DNA of 64,000 nt from Phallus indusiatus (taxonomy: Eukaryota > Basidiomycota > Agaricomycetes > Phallales > Phallaceae). Positions within the stretch are counted from its first letter, which is position 1, and every line of letters starts with the position of its first letter. The translations under genes were made by a program, and so were the position numbers. The stretch covers positions 1,117,877-1,181,876 of the forward strand of contig JAQFWX010000015.1 in NCBI GenBank assembly GCA_027605045.1, given 5' to 3'. Shown here piece by piece: positions 53,750-64,000 of the stretch. A model generated the notes under the pieces. The model did not search any database. It was not told the DNA's origin and worked only from the letters and a program-made list of their open reading frames with translations.

Positions 53750-55235
53750 CTATGACTCGGAAGATTTTAGAGGCGATCTGACAACAGTATCATCAAATAA
53801 TCGTTGGGGAACACGAACACCACCATCTTCATGTCGAATAGTTATTGTGGGTGTTATCGCTACCTGTGCAGATCCTTCTCGTGGTACAGACGGAATAAAC
53901 TGAGGTGGAAGACCTAGAATTCGGGAGCTCATAGTTTGTCAAGAGGGATGGCGAATATATGTAAGTACCTTGAAGCCCAGCGGTCCGATTCAGTGCCAAC
54001 GGTGTGGCTGCTTGAGAGACAATGTATGGCTGGATAAAAGGTGACTCTATAGCGATCCGCCGTTGTGTTACTTTATTACGAAGATACCTCCTTCCTTTGC
54101 GGAGTCTGAGCCAAATGAATATGATGGTGGAGCATACTAAAATGCCCCCAATACATCCTACAACACCTCTAACGATATTTCTGTCGTGCGATGAACTGCC
54201 GGCAGTATCGATTGGTGACGGTACTAAACTTGATGCAGGCTTTCCGCTACCCTCTCCAATTGAATTTGAAGGAGAAGGATCTGTGAATGAAAAAGATCCA
54301 TTGGTCACGACAAGATAATCCAACGTGAAAGGAGTCAGCCTGGTTTTCCAGTGTATTTAGCCGAGAGCGTGTGAGGACCCATTTCTAGAATTGTAGTCGT
54401 GAAAAAAAGTTGGTTGTATACTGTGGTGGTAGCCGATTGTGGTAGTCCTGCTAATGGGAAGGATGAGAAAGGCTGACCATCTATCGAATATTCTCCCGAA
54501 GACGCATTATGCGGCTCCTCAGTAGGGATATATCCATACCAAGACAATTGAGTTCCTTCGTTATATTATATTAAACTCAAAATCAAAATCAAATGTGTAC
54601 AACTTTCGTACCAATGAACGTCACATTAACGAGGCTATTGGGATCCGTTGTTTGGTTTGCGTTTCCTCCTAAAGTCCCCCATCCTGAGATATAGTCGATG
54701 TCTGGATCGTTATTTTGTATTACTATAAGTGAATCCTCCAGGGAGACACTTGGAGATGGTCGATATCGAATATAGTCCAAATAAAATGGCATTCCTTGTG
54801 AGGTGACGTTGACAACAAGTTTATGTTCCCCATCTAAAATGTTTTCTCGACCGCACAACGACCAATTGTTTTCAAAAGCATCGAAAACATTTGGTGCGCC
54901 GAGACTAATGCCATCGACACAACATCGCCATGTAGGATTCGGGTTTGTGGACGAATTTGCAACATTGACGGTGCCAAATACGCGGACTGAGGAGCCTATA
55001 TAGATACAAGCAACAGTAAGCAGAGGTCTTATCCTGAGAGTAAATGTCGATAATGCTGACCGTTAAATGCAAAACTGAAACTGCTAGTCGATGTTGTACT
55101 GCGTGATGTGGGTGAAAACGTCGGTCCATAATTTCCGTCATTGAGCGCGGATGCGGGCACAGTTGTCCAATTACCGATATAAGTTATGCTCTCATCGTCG
55201 TTTGTAACGAGAACAACGCGCTCTTGGAGAGACAT
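53750..55235 (-). pseudogene. Single-pass membrane protein, array copy B (one-base break)
   Basis: ATG 55235 (MSLQERVVLVTNDDESITYI). Introns after FAFN-G, after VTFI-G and after AGLQ-G are all phase 1. The exons give VRVFGTVNVANSSTNPNPTW, then GTQLSWYGYIPTEEPHNASS and the membrane helix (GVVGCIGGILVCSTIIFIWL). The tail exon reads GLPPQFIPSVPREGS...RHEDGGVRVPQRLF with the stop at 53750. One base is missing near 54335-54340: YTGKPG is followed by a stop, while the next frame continues LTPFTLDYLVVTNGSF, exactly where the paralogues read GQTPFTLDYL. It is either a fresh pseudogene or a sequencing error. The tail keeps the (Q/R)HED(S/G)G motif but not the PPxY. Confidence 0.75.
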
Positions 55236-56351
55236 TTAATAAACGCTCTTATGCAGAATATAACACAAGGTGAACTTCAGAAGCGAAAGGAAGGGAGAGT
55301 ACGCTGTCTTGGAGGATTCAAGACTGGCAACAGAACCGCAATTGACCCATTGACGGAGTAGTTAAGATTCGTAAGTTCATAACCGGGTAAGGATCAAGAT
55401 ATCAACATACATTGTATTTCGCTCTCAGTTTGTCCTCTTGAAGCTTCCAAATGTACTAGTTGCTGTCCACCTGACAGTCTGACCGCGATTCGGTGAAGCA
55501 GTAAACTCACAAAACCAAACAATCTGGTATACTGAACAATGTGATGGCATTAGTACCTTGACTTGTTGGGCAACGCGTCGAGGAAAAAACTCTCTATCGA
55601 GCTCACGTTTCAACTTGGTAGGCACGTGTCGCGAGTGGGTACAGAGCGACGGAAAGGCACAATGAGGAATAAGCCTCAAATCATGATATCCCGCCATGAT
55701 AGTCCGCCACGCGTCACATGTTCACAATTGACCGAGGTATCCATGCCATCCATCGCCTGACGTACAGTTTACTGGTATTTGATGAACCAATGATGAACAG
55801 GATATCAGATGCCATCGCCGCAATAACTTGTACACTGAGCCTTGGAGAAATCCTACGACCAATTAAACCTAATGCTGTTGCGGTAGATAGTGCCATCCAA
55901 CCTATCTTAGCGTTTATATACCGACAAGAAATCATGAACGGTGTGGCGTGGATACAGACGCAGAAACGACTGGACGGAGTTTGAATTGAACTGAGGCTCT
56001 TCAATTTTGACCAAAGCCCTTGTATTTGAATTATTCCCTTTTTTGCAAATACATATGTAACTTGAAACTATTCCTCGGAATTACTATTGACTGAGGTGCC
56101 GGTATTGATTGATTTATCAACGTTTCTTACACATTACTTGTAGGTTCATATTTGCATAGTGCCGATTCATATATTTAGATATTCGAAACAATCTATTTAG
56201 CTTTAAGTTTCGGTGAAGCGGTAATGCAAGGAGGGTTACTATGACGAAACCCTTGCATGCGTTAAAGACAGGATTGTATATTACCCCAGAATGAGTCCTT
56301 AAAAGAGTGAATGACGGTAAACAATAAGTTGGAGGTATTTCGGCGACAATT
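55236..56351. other. Spacer within the array
   Basis: Upstream region of copy B and downstream region of copy C. An open minus-strand frame at 55714-56004 is not convincing as a gene. Nothing else noted. Confidence 0.4.
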
Positions 56352-57900
56352 TCATCCCAAGACGGGCTGGGGTAAGTGAATGCCGCTATCTTTGTGTTGA
56401 ACAGGAGCAATGGGATTAGATTGTCTAGGTTCGACTATTGGCACCAAACCTTTTCGTGGCTGTGGAGGAGTAAACTGAGGGGTCGGAGGTACATATCGGG
56501 AGCGGTCGCCGGCTTGATCTACTGGAGATGTGTTCGGTTGTGCGAAGTGAGTTTATAGTGTCTGAAGACGAGGTTGAACTGGAGCTAACGCTCTGTGGTA
56601 ACGAATGGAGAGACGACTCGGTGCCTTGAAATCCAGCAGTCCGGTTTGACACAAACAATGGGGCTGTTTGAGTCACGAACTGCGGTTGCGTGTAGGATGA
56701 TTCTAGAATGCTATGTACCCTCCCACGTCTTCTGTTTCGTCTTCGCCAAAATCTGAGCCAGAAGAGAAGGAAGATTGTGCATACAACAATGCCTCCAACA
56801 GCTCCTACAGTGCCCCCAATGATGGTTCCGACGTGTGACGAACTTTTACTAACAGTTGCTGGTGATGATGTACCGGGTGTAGGACTTCCACCAGTCCCAC
56901 TCGTAGAATGAGGAGTCAAGGAATTTGTGGACGGAAAAGAGCCGTTTTCCACGATAAGATAATCCAACGTTAAGGGTGTTTGTCCTGTGTCTCCTGTGTA
57001 TCTAGCGGCAAGTATGTGCGATCCCATTTCAAGAGTTGGTGTAATAAAGAGAAGCTGATTAAACAATGTGGTAGTGGAAGATTGTGATAGGCCGAGCAAT
57101 TGGAAAGATGAGAAGGGTTGACCATCTATCGAATATTCTCCCGAAGACGTCGTATGTGACACGTTAGAAGAGAAAATGCCATACCAAGACAATTGAATTC
57201 CTGCATCAGTTTTCAAATTGACCAAGTAGAATCAAATGATCAAAATTCCCATACCGACGAAGGTCACGTTGACGAGGCCATCAGGATCCGTCGTTTGGTT
57301 TGCGTCTCCCGGTGGTTGAGCCAAAGCGCTCCATCCAGAAATATAATCAATTGCGCGATCGTCATTCTGTAAAACTATAAACGAATTCTCGGGAGATACA
57401 TTTGGCGATGGTTGATATTGCACGTAGTCCAAGTAGAACGGCATTCCTTGCGAGGTTACATTAACGACAAGTTCGTGTGCACCATCTGGTATGCTTGCTT
57501 CGCTGCACATTATCCAATTGTTCTCAGGAAATTGAGACAAATTTGGTGGACCTAAACTAATGCCATCAAGAAAGCATTGCCAGGTAGGATTAGGATTTGT
57601 CGACGAATTTGCGATATTGACGGTACCAGCTACGTTTATTGACGAGCCTTTGTTTTTTTTTAGAAAAACAAAATTAGTCAATCTACAAATGATCCTAAAG
57701 ATAGTTTTGTAATGCTAACCGTTGAATAGAAACGCAAAACTGCTTATCGTTGTTGTAACGTGTAATGTGGGCGAGAATGCCTGACCAAAATTTCCGAAGG
57801 TATTGACCGCCTGAGATGCCTGCACCGTCGACCAATTTCCGACGTATGTTATGCTTGAATCGTCGTTTTTGACAAGTATTCCTCTATCTTGAAGACGCAT
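56352..57900 (-). CDS. Single-pass membrane protein, array copy C
   Basis: ATG 57900 (MRLQDRGILVKNDDSSITYV). Phase-1 introns follow LFN-G (begins 57719) and TFV-G, as in copies B, D and E. The ectodomain includes VAGTVNIANSSTNPNPTWQC and IQLSWYGIFSSNVSHTTSSG; the membrane helix is TVGAVGGIVVCTIFLLFWLR, followed by a strongly basic RFWRRRNRRRGR. The tail splicing is unclear. One frame stops at 56425; another continues PPTPQFTPPQPRKG and QHKDSGIHLPQP to a stop near 56352. A third carries VAEIPPTYCLP, matching the PPxY tail of copies A and E, so the 3' end may also contain a one-base break. Confidence 0.7.
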
Positions 57901-59753
57901 TGAGGTTATTCGCGAATGCTTCAAATGGCGGACTATGACGCAAGTTCGTCTGTATAGGCTTGTAGGGAGAAGGAAGTCTTGAAAACAAGGTAAGGATAGC
58001 AATTGATGGGCTCTTCGGAAAGGTACACCAGAACAAAAGGCCAGAAGCTGAGTCATGTGTTTAAATATAGGTGAAAAACGATTCATCACAAATGCTAATT
58101 ATAAGTAGATGGCCTACCACTATCCGTTCTTCAACTTCTGCCTGACGGCAGAAACTCAAAGCACCCGTTCAAATCAACCGTTTAATCGCGGTTCAGTATA
58201 TGTGTGAAAGTATTAAACGGAAAAAATGCGAGAGGAATACTAATGTGCAACGTCACTAACATCTTTGCCTTTCTTGGGGAAGCGGTAGTGAGAAAATCCG
58301 TAGTTGAATCCGCGTTGCAAATCGTTGCTTTGCAACGAAAGAGAAAGATGAGATTAAAAGTGCATCTCAGATCAACCTTCATCTCATGTTGCTGCGTTAT
58401 TTGATTCACGATTCATATCGTGATTTCTGATTGACTGATTCATCGACAATGCACACACATGATATGCTGATACTCAATAAACGGCGGCCTCGCGACAGCT
58501 AATAAGGTTGATGACTAAATATGTCAATCACCAAGACAAGTCCTCAATGTGGATATCATACCTTCAAATAAAAATATTGGCGAAGAAATTGTGAAGATCT
58601 AGTAGAGGTGTCATCTAGTAGAGCTAAGTTGAAACGTTGACGGCGCTGGTTAAACTCGTCGGAGTTTGAATTGAACTGGCTCATCCGACCCGTCCGCGAC
58701 TCCGGCCTCCACGAAATTGCTGTGCTCTTGTGCTCACCGACTGGACAATTTAAAATTATAGCCGAGGGAGAATTAATTTGCACGACTTTTCGCTATGAGA
58801 TTACTTTATTCTTAAATTGATCATTACTCATATCAAATAATCACAGAAAAAACTCCAAGATTCCTCGCAGTCAGGAAGAAGTTCCCTTGTTTGTATTCGT
58901 TGAACTAGAATGACATACTACCTACCATGAATGGCTACTGAAGATCATTTTTGGAGCTCAGTGGGCTGCTCTCCAGCTCTGATTGTAGGTTTTACCGAAG
59001 CGATTCCTTCATAACGCCAGCTTCGATCATTGGGGCGTTCTTTCCCTTGCATCCAAATATGTCATATCAGTTATGAAGCTTTGGCAATTCCCGTGGCGCG
59101 GTCAACGCAGTGTACAAGTCAACCAATGAAGGTATAAATGACGAAAATGGAGGCTAGAAATATGGACACCGACTGGTAGGTCGATCCTTAGTATAGATGA
59201 CTAGGGAGGTGTCGTAGATAGAAACCCGTGTACTGTATATTTCTAGCCGAGGAATCTACACTCGACTACAAGGATATTAAATACAAATACAGGTGTCTGT
59301 GCACCTCAGTGTGAAACTATAGACAAACTAGTATTTAATAACGGGCTGCGCATTCCGCAGCACTAGCGCAATATCTGCAACGCATATACGTGCAGTTTAT
59401 CTTGCGACAATAAATATTATTATGTAAGTAAAACGAGCACAGAAGACTTATGTATTTGGATCAGCCTTACTCAGAGAATCAGATTCCATCGAGGGCAGAA
59501 TGAGATAAATAATATCACTAATCTCACGCTATATATTTGCTCTATGTAAATCCTGGTTCCTTCTATATAAACTGTTACAAAGGTGAGGGGTGTGGTCCCT
59601 TGTATTCGTACCTACTAACTTCGTCGGTCGCGTGTGTCGAATGCAAAGACGTGGAGAAACTCGAAGAGGTTCTGTTCGATTCTATTTGTGGGGACTGATA
59701 TTTGTACACAGGCTCGTGCCTTTCGTCAGTTAGGCTCGATATTAACCGTGGGG
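57901..59753. other. Spacer within the array, no gene seen
   Basis: About 1.85 kb with only short frames. It would contain the promoter of copy C. The part just left of 59753, read on the minus strand, is where the missing tail of copy D would be expected; I see no HEDSG or PPxY motif there. Confidence 0.4.
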
Positions 59754-60971
59754 TTATTTGGAAAATAAATTGTGGTTGTGGGGACCCCGCTCTGTCCTAT
59801 TTGATTGAAATATTTTATTATTATTATCTATATTTCTTCGTTTCCGAGACTTAAGCCAAAGGAAGACAACGAATGAGGATACCAGAATCCCCCCGATAGT
59901 CCCCACAACACCCGCAACGATCCTTTTAACTTGTGGCGAACTGTGGATGGTATCGCTTGTTGAAGATGTTGGACTCGAAGTAGGAATTTCACTGGGTCCT
60001 CTGCTAGAATTTACGGACGTGGAATTCGTGGAGGTAAACGAACCGTTTGCGATGATAAGGTAATCCAATGTAAAAGGCGTTTGTCCCGGACTGCCAGTGT
60101 ATCTAGCGGACAACGTGTGAGTACCCATTTCGAAAACTGTGGTGATGAAGAAAAGCTGATTATATATTGTGACAGAAGATCCTGGTAGGCCTAATAGTTC
60201 AAAAGATGAGAAGGGCTGGTCATCAACAGAGTATTCTCCCGATGATTGCGTATGTGGCTCTTCCGTGGGAATAAATCCATACCAAGATAATTGTGTTCCT
60301 GGATTTTTTTTTAGAAAAAAAAAATGACGGAAAGATGTATTCTGGAAACCTGCGTACCAACAAAGGTCACGTTGACAAGACCCTCGGGATCTGTTGTTTG
60401 GTTTGCTGTTCCTCCTAAAGCTCTCCATCCTGAAATATAGTCAATTGCTGGGTCGTTATTTTGTATTACTATGAGTGAATTCTCTAGTGATACGCTCGGA
60501 GATGGTTGATATTGAATATAGTCCAGATAGAATGGCATTCCTTGTGAAGTAACGTTGACGACGAGTTTATGTGGGCCATCTGGAATGTTTCCTTGACCGC
60601 ACAACGGCCAATTGTTCTCGAAAGCATAAAATACATCCGGTGCCCCAAGACTACTTCCGTCAACAAAACAATGCCAAGTAGGGTTTGGGCCGGTAGACGA
60701 GTTTGCAACATTGACGGTGCCAAATACGCTGACGGACGAACCTATTTTAAAACCACAGTAAGTAAAGGTTTTGCACAATCTCTATAATGCTGACCTTGAA
60801 ATGGAAAAATAAAGCTACTAATTGACGTCGTACTGCGTGATGTGGACGAAAAAGTGGACCATAATTCCCACCGCTATTGAGTGCGGATGCCTGCACGGTC
60901 GTCCAATTACCGACGTACATGATACTGGCATCGTCATTTCCGACTTGGATCGCTCGATGTTCGAAAGACAT
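59754..60971 (-). pseudogene. Single-pass membrane protein, array copy D (broken, short tail)
   Basis: Start at about 60971 (MSFEHRAIQVGNDDASIMYV). In exon 1 a run of five Ts (60849-60853 as As on the plus strand) breaks the frame. A sixth would give NYGPLFSSTSRSTTSISSF, matching copies B and C. Later exons are intact: VSVFGTVNVANSSTGPNPTW, then TQLSWYGFIPTEEPHTQSSG, EMGTHTLSARYTGSPGQTPF and the helix GVVGTIGGILVSSFVVFLWL. The frame ends about 30 residues past the helix (stop at 59754), so the long tail with HEDSG and PPxY motifs is missing. The gene has probably lost signalling or turnover functions even if the homopolymer break is a sequencing error. Confidence 0.7.
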
Positions 60972-62111
60972 TGTCATGGACCTCTGAATGTCAAGAGGCG
61001 GAGGCAGGATGTTTATGAAATAAATATGAAAACTTTAAGTCCATACATTACCATTTTGATAGAGCCATTATTCTAGAAGAGTAAGCTCCGACCGGAAACC
61101 GGCCATAGCACCTCTTTTTCCAAAAATTGGCTTCAAATCATGCGCATAGGCTGTGCATTATATCCAATCAAGTATATAATGAGCATCATTGGCTGTTGAT
61201 GATTGGCCATTACCCTCGATTCGACTGAGATGACTCAAAGGACACCCAATTGCAACTTCGAAACTCACTACGACGAGATTCTGACGAGGTTCGAAACACC
61301 GCGCTACAAAAAATCATCAGTAGGAATTTAAGCCCATCGATAATACCATGCATACCCGGTTGCTGGCGGTCTCAGCTGCGACTTATGCATACACGTGCTC
61401 TGTGTCTATACCAGTCGCGTGTTGATGAGCTCGACTTCAGTAAAAATTCACCTCAGTGATCGAATGGAGAGAAATCTTTTTCTTGGACCAGTAGGCCACT
61501 GGAAGTTTCAAGATGAGATCGGATGTAGCCAACACCCAGATCACCGACTCTCCGGAAGCCGTTTCGTGAGTTTGGAGGCTCATATAAATACGGGTTCTCT
61601 ACGGTGGCTTGAACTGAGTTGACAAGGAACACCCTAGTATGAATACTGAGTAGTTTTACACTTCAATACAGTTCATTTTTCCCCTTTTGTTTCCCCTCAG
61701 AAGTATTATTACTATCACTGAGATTTTATTTACATTTCTAAGTTCCCTACGGAGCGTCTTCCCTCTTCCTGCTAGAACTGTCCGGCTCCCTCAGTAATTC
61801 AATCTAACGATTATATCTCCCAGACATTCAATCGGGAAAGCGATGTAAATAAAACTTCAAGTTTAGTACACCCTAATACACCAGTCGTGTATTTGGACCG
61901 TCAACCGGCTTGAGGTACAAAATGATATCTTAAAGGAAGATTTAAAACTACGTATGTACATATGAGAATTATCAAGAACTGAAAAGTCTCCATATTGCTA
62001 ACTTGAAGAACGAAATGTGTCAGGCTTTTGCACAATAAGAACCAGGCTTCTATATAATGACTTGATGGGCATGTCCTTGTGCAGTAGGAGGTTATGTTGT
62101 ACTAGACGATG
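60972..62111. other. Spacer within the array, no gene seen
   Basis: About 1.1 kb between copies D and E; short frames only. It should contain the promoter of copy D. Confidence 0.4.
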
Positions 62112-63798
62112 TTATTGCTCGGAATAAATTGGGGGTATTTCGACAGGAGGTTGACGAAGAGGCTGGATCAAACGAATACCGCTATCTTCATGTTGGATGA
62201 AAGGGTCAGTATCGGTAATCCCAGTTTCGGCTCCTGGTGCGAGATCGTTTCTCGGTGAACGTGCTGGAATGAAGTGTGCGGAAGAAACTGTGACAGTCAA
62301 TGGGACTGAGGACCTTGACCCAAGGCTGAGGCCAGATGTTTCGCCGGGAGGGTTAGGCGGGATTGAACTATTTAAAGGCAAAATTGGATCAGATGTTGAG
62401 TTTTGGCTGGTGTCCTGCAAATAAGGATGGGTACTAGTGTGTGTTTTACTGTGGTTTCTGGACTGATTGAGTGATGTAAATGGTGCGACTGTCTGCGAGA
62501 CGAGCTGCGACGGCTGTAAAACGTCAATTCGAAAGGGATCTATTGTTTTATCCCCTTTCATTTTACTATAACGACTGCCCTTTGTCCATCTGTTTCTCAG
62601 CCAAAAGACGACGATTCCTAAGATCACAATCCCCCCAACAGCTCCTCCAACACCCTTAATAACAGTTCCTATATGTGAAGATGCTGAATCAAACTCCCGA
62701 TTTGGTGTGTTTCCACCTACGCTTCCCGTGGAAGTTGAAGCTAACGTTGACGATGATACATGTACGATCGATGGCGTTACCGGCGGATCGGTCGTAAAAT
62801 TCCCATCGGTCCCTTTGGGAGGGTTTATACCGGGGGGTGAACTCGAGGCGAGAAAAGAGCCGTTCGTGACATGAAGGTAGTCCAAGGTAAAAGGAGTCTG
62901 TCCCGTACTCCCAGTGTATTTGGCTGAAAGAACATGCGTTCCCATCTCAAGAGTGGGTGTCGTAAAGAAAAGCTGGTTAAATGCTGTATTGGTAAACGAT
63001 GACGGCAGCCCCGGTAGCTGGAAAGGCGTGAAACTCTGGTCATCGATGGAATATTCTCCCGAAGAGGCATCATGCGACTCCTCAACGAGAGTCAATCCAT
63101 ACCATGATAATTTAGTGCCTAAATCATTGGTCTGTTTAAGATGTATCATAAAAGTCTATAAGATTTCCATACCTATAAACGTCACGACAACAAGGCTTCC
63201 AGGATCCGTCGTTTGGTTTGCTGTTTCTTCCACACCAACAGTCCATCCCGAAATGAAATTTACTCCTGGATCGACATTGTTGATAACTATGAGTGAATTT
63301 TCAAGGGAAGCATCTGAAGAGGGCCGATACTGAATAAAGTCTATATACAACGGCATTCCTTGTGAGGTTATGTTTACGACGAGCTCGTGTGCACCATCTG
63401 GAATAGTTTCCTGATAGCATAAAGACCAATTATTTTCAAAAGAGTTGAATATATTCGGCGCGCCAAGACTAACGCCATCGAGAACGCATTGCCAAGTAGG
63501 GTTTGGATCCGTCGACGGATTTGTGATATTGACGGTGCCGAACACCTCTATTGACGTCCCTTTATTCGAAAAAAGCTATGAGTAAAAATATACAGAATCA
63601 TGTTTGAAAATTCTAACCGTGAAATGGAAAAATGAAGCTGCTTTCCGTTGTGGTGCTGTGTAACGTCTGCGAAAAAGCTGGGCCGTTATTCCCAAAGTCA
63701 TTGACCGTCGTAGAAGCCTGAACAACGTTCCAGTCGCCGATGTATACTATACTCGAATCATCGTTTGTAATGAGGAGCACTCGATCCGGGAAATTCAT
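62112..63798 (-). CDS. Single-pass membrane protein, array copy E
   Basis: The most complete multi-intron copy. I start it at 63798 (MNFPDRVLLITNDDSSIVYI) by comparison with the paralogues; an in-frame ATG at 63852 would add 18 residues that do not look like a signal peptide. Exons joined by phase-1 introns give SIEVFGTVNITNPSTDPNPT, then TKLSWYGLTLVEESHDASSG and EMGTHVLSAKYTGSTGQTPF. A long Ser/Thr/Pro stalk, a helix (GVGGAVGGIVILGIVVFWLR) and a tail of about 150 residues follow, ending QHEDSGIRLIQPL and PPVEIPPIYSEQ. The tail thus holds both the HEDSG block and a PPxY. Orientation is inferred from the basic residues (NRWTKGSR) right after the helix. Ligand and function unknown. Confidence 0.8.
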
Positions 63799-64000
63799 AG
63801 GGACTTGGAATTGGTTGAATGTTCGAGTCCAGGTGTCTGTTTCAGCTGACAATAAAACAGTAAACTTGAACAGATGGGAGCATTGCCAGTAGTAGGTTGT
63901 CCAGCTATTATCAATACAAGGTGTTCAAAGTTTCATCACACTGTGTCCCACGGTCCAGCCTCAGAGAAGGATCATATACTAAGTACTCCTGGATATCCAA
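63799..64000. other. Upstream region of array copy E
   Basis: About 200 bp at the window edge, presumably the 5' UTR and start of the promoter of copy E. No motif called. Confidence 0.4.

Overview
The window looks like 64 kb of an Agaricomycete (mushroom-forming basidiomycete) nuclear genome. The evidence is genes split by many 45-75 nt GT/AG introns, chromodomain-bearing Ty3/Gypsy retrotransposons, 5' pieces of fungal Plavaka-like and Tnp2-like transposase genes, hAT-type MITEs, and host families I associate with Agaricomycetes (an esterase of the ectomycorrhiza-regulated type and a type of membrane protein with an N-terminal beta-sandwich-like ectodomain). I see no bacterial features, rRNA, tRNA or CRISPR.

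Layout. 1-19 kb is host DNA: a BTB-like protein (3.2-4.1 kb, minus), a coiled-coil tail-anchored protein (7.7-9.0 kb, plus) whose stop codon overlaps that of a convergent acidic protein gene (9.0-10.1 kb, minus), and two multi-exon genes of an Agaricomycete family of unknown function (11.4-13.7 and 14.5-15.8 kb, plus). The first of those two carries a hAT-type MITE in an exon. 19.3-25.6 kb and 40.2-46.4 kb are two nearly identical copies of a self-priming (Tf1/sushi-type) chromovirus in opposite orientation (A1 minus, A2 plus).

The 14.6 kb between A1 and A2 appears inverted. The 5-bp target-site duplications (TSDs) of A1 and A2 are exchanged. Flipping the segment back pairs the TSDs and rejoins two host genes in frame, with introns at sensible places. 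This is either a real inversion by recombination between the two copies or a misassembly across them. Inside the segment lie a second MITE, the 5' half of a Plavaka-like transposase gene, a 9.2 kb Gypsy element (B), the 5' half of a Tnp2-like transposase gene facing the other way, and the 3' part of a split host gene. Element B has no TSD, carries an extra ORF after pol, and is filled from LTR to LTR with perfect short inverted repeats, far more than chance should give.

47.5-63.8 kb holds five minus-strand paralogues of a single-pass membrane protein with a duplicated ectodomain, Ser/Thr-rich stalk, transmembrane helix and a cytosolic tail that in the best copies ends in a PPxY motif. An alpha/beta-hydrolase gene sits between the first and second copies. 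Several frame breaks here and in the retroelements are one-base losses, often in homopolymers, so raw-read support should be checked before calling them pseudogenes.
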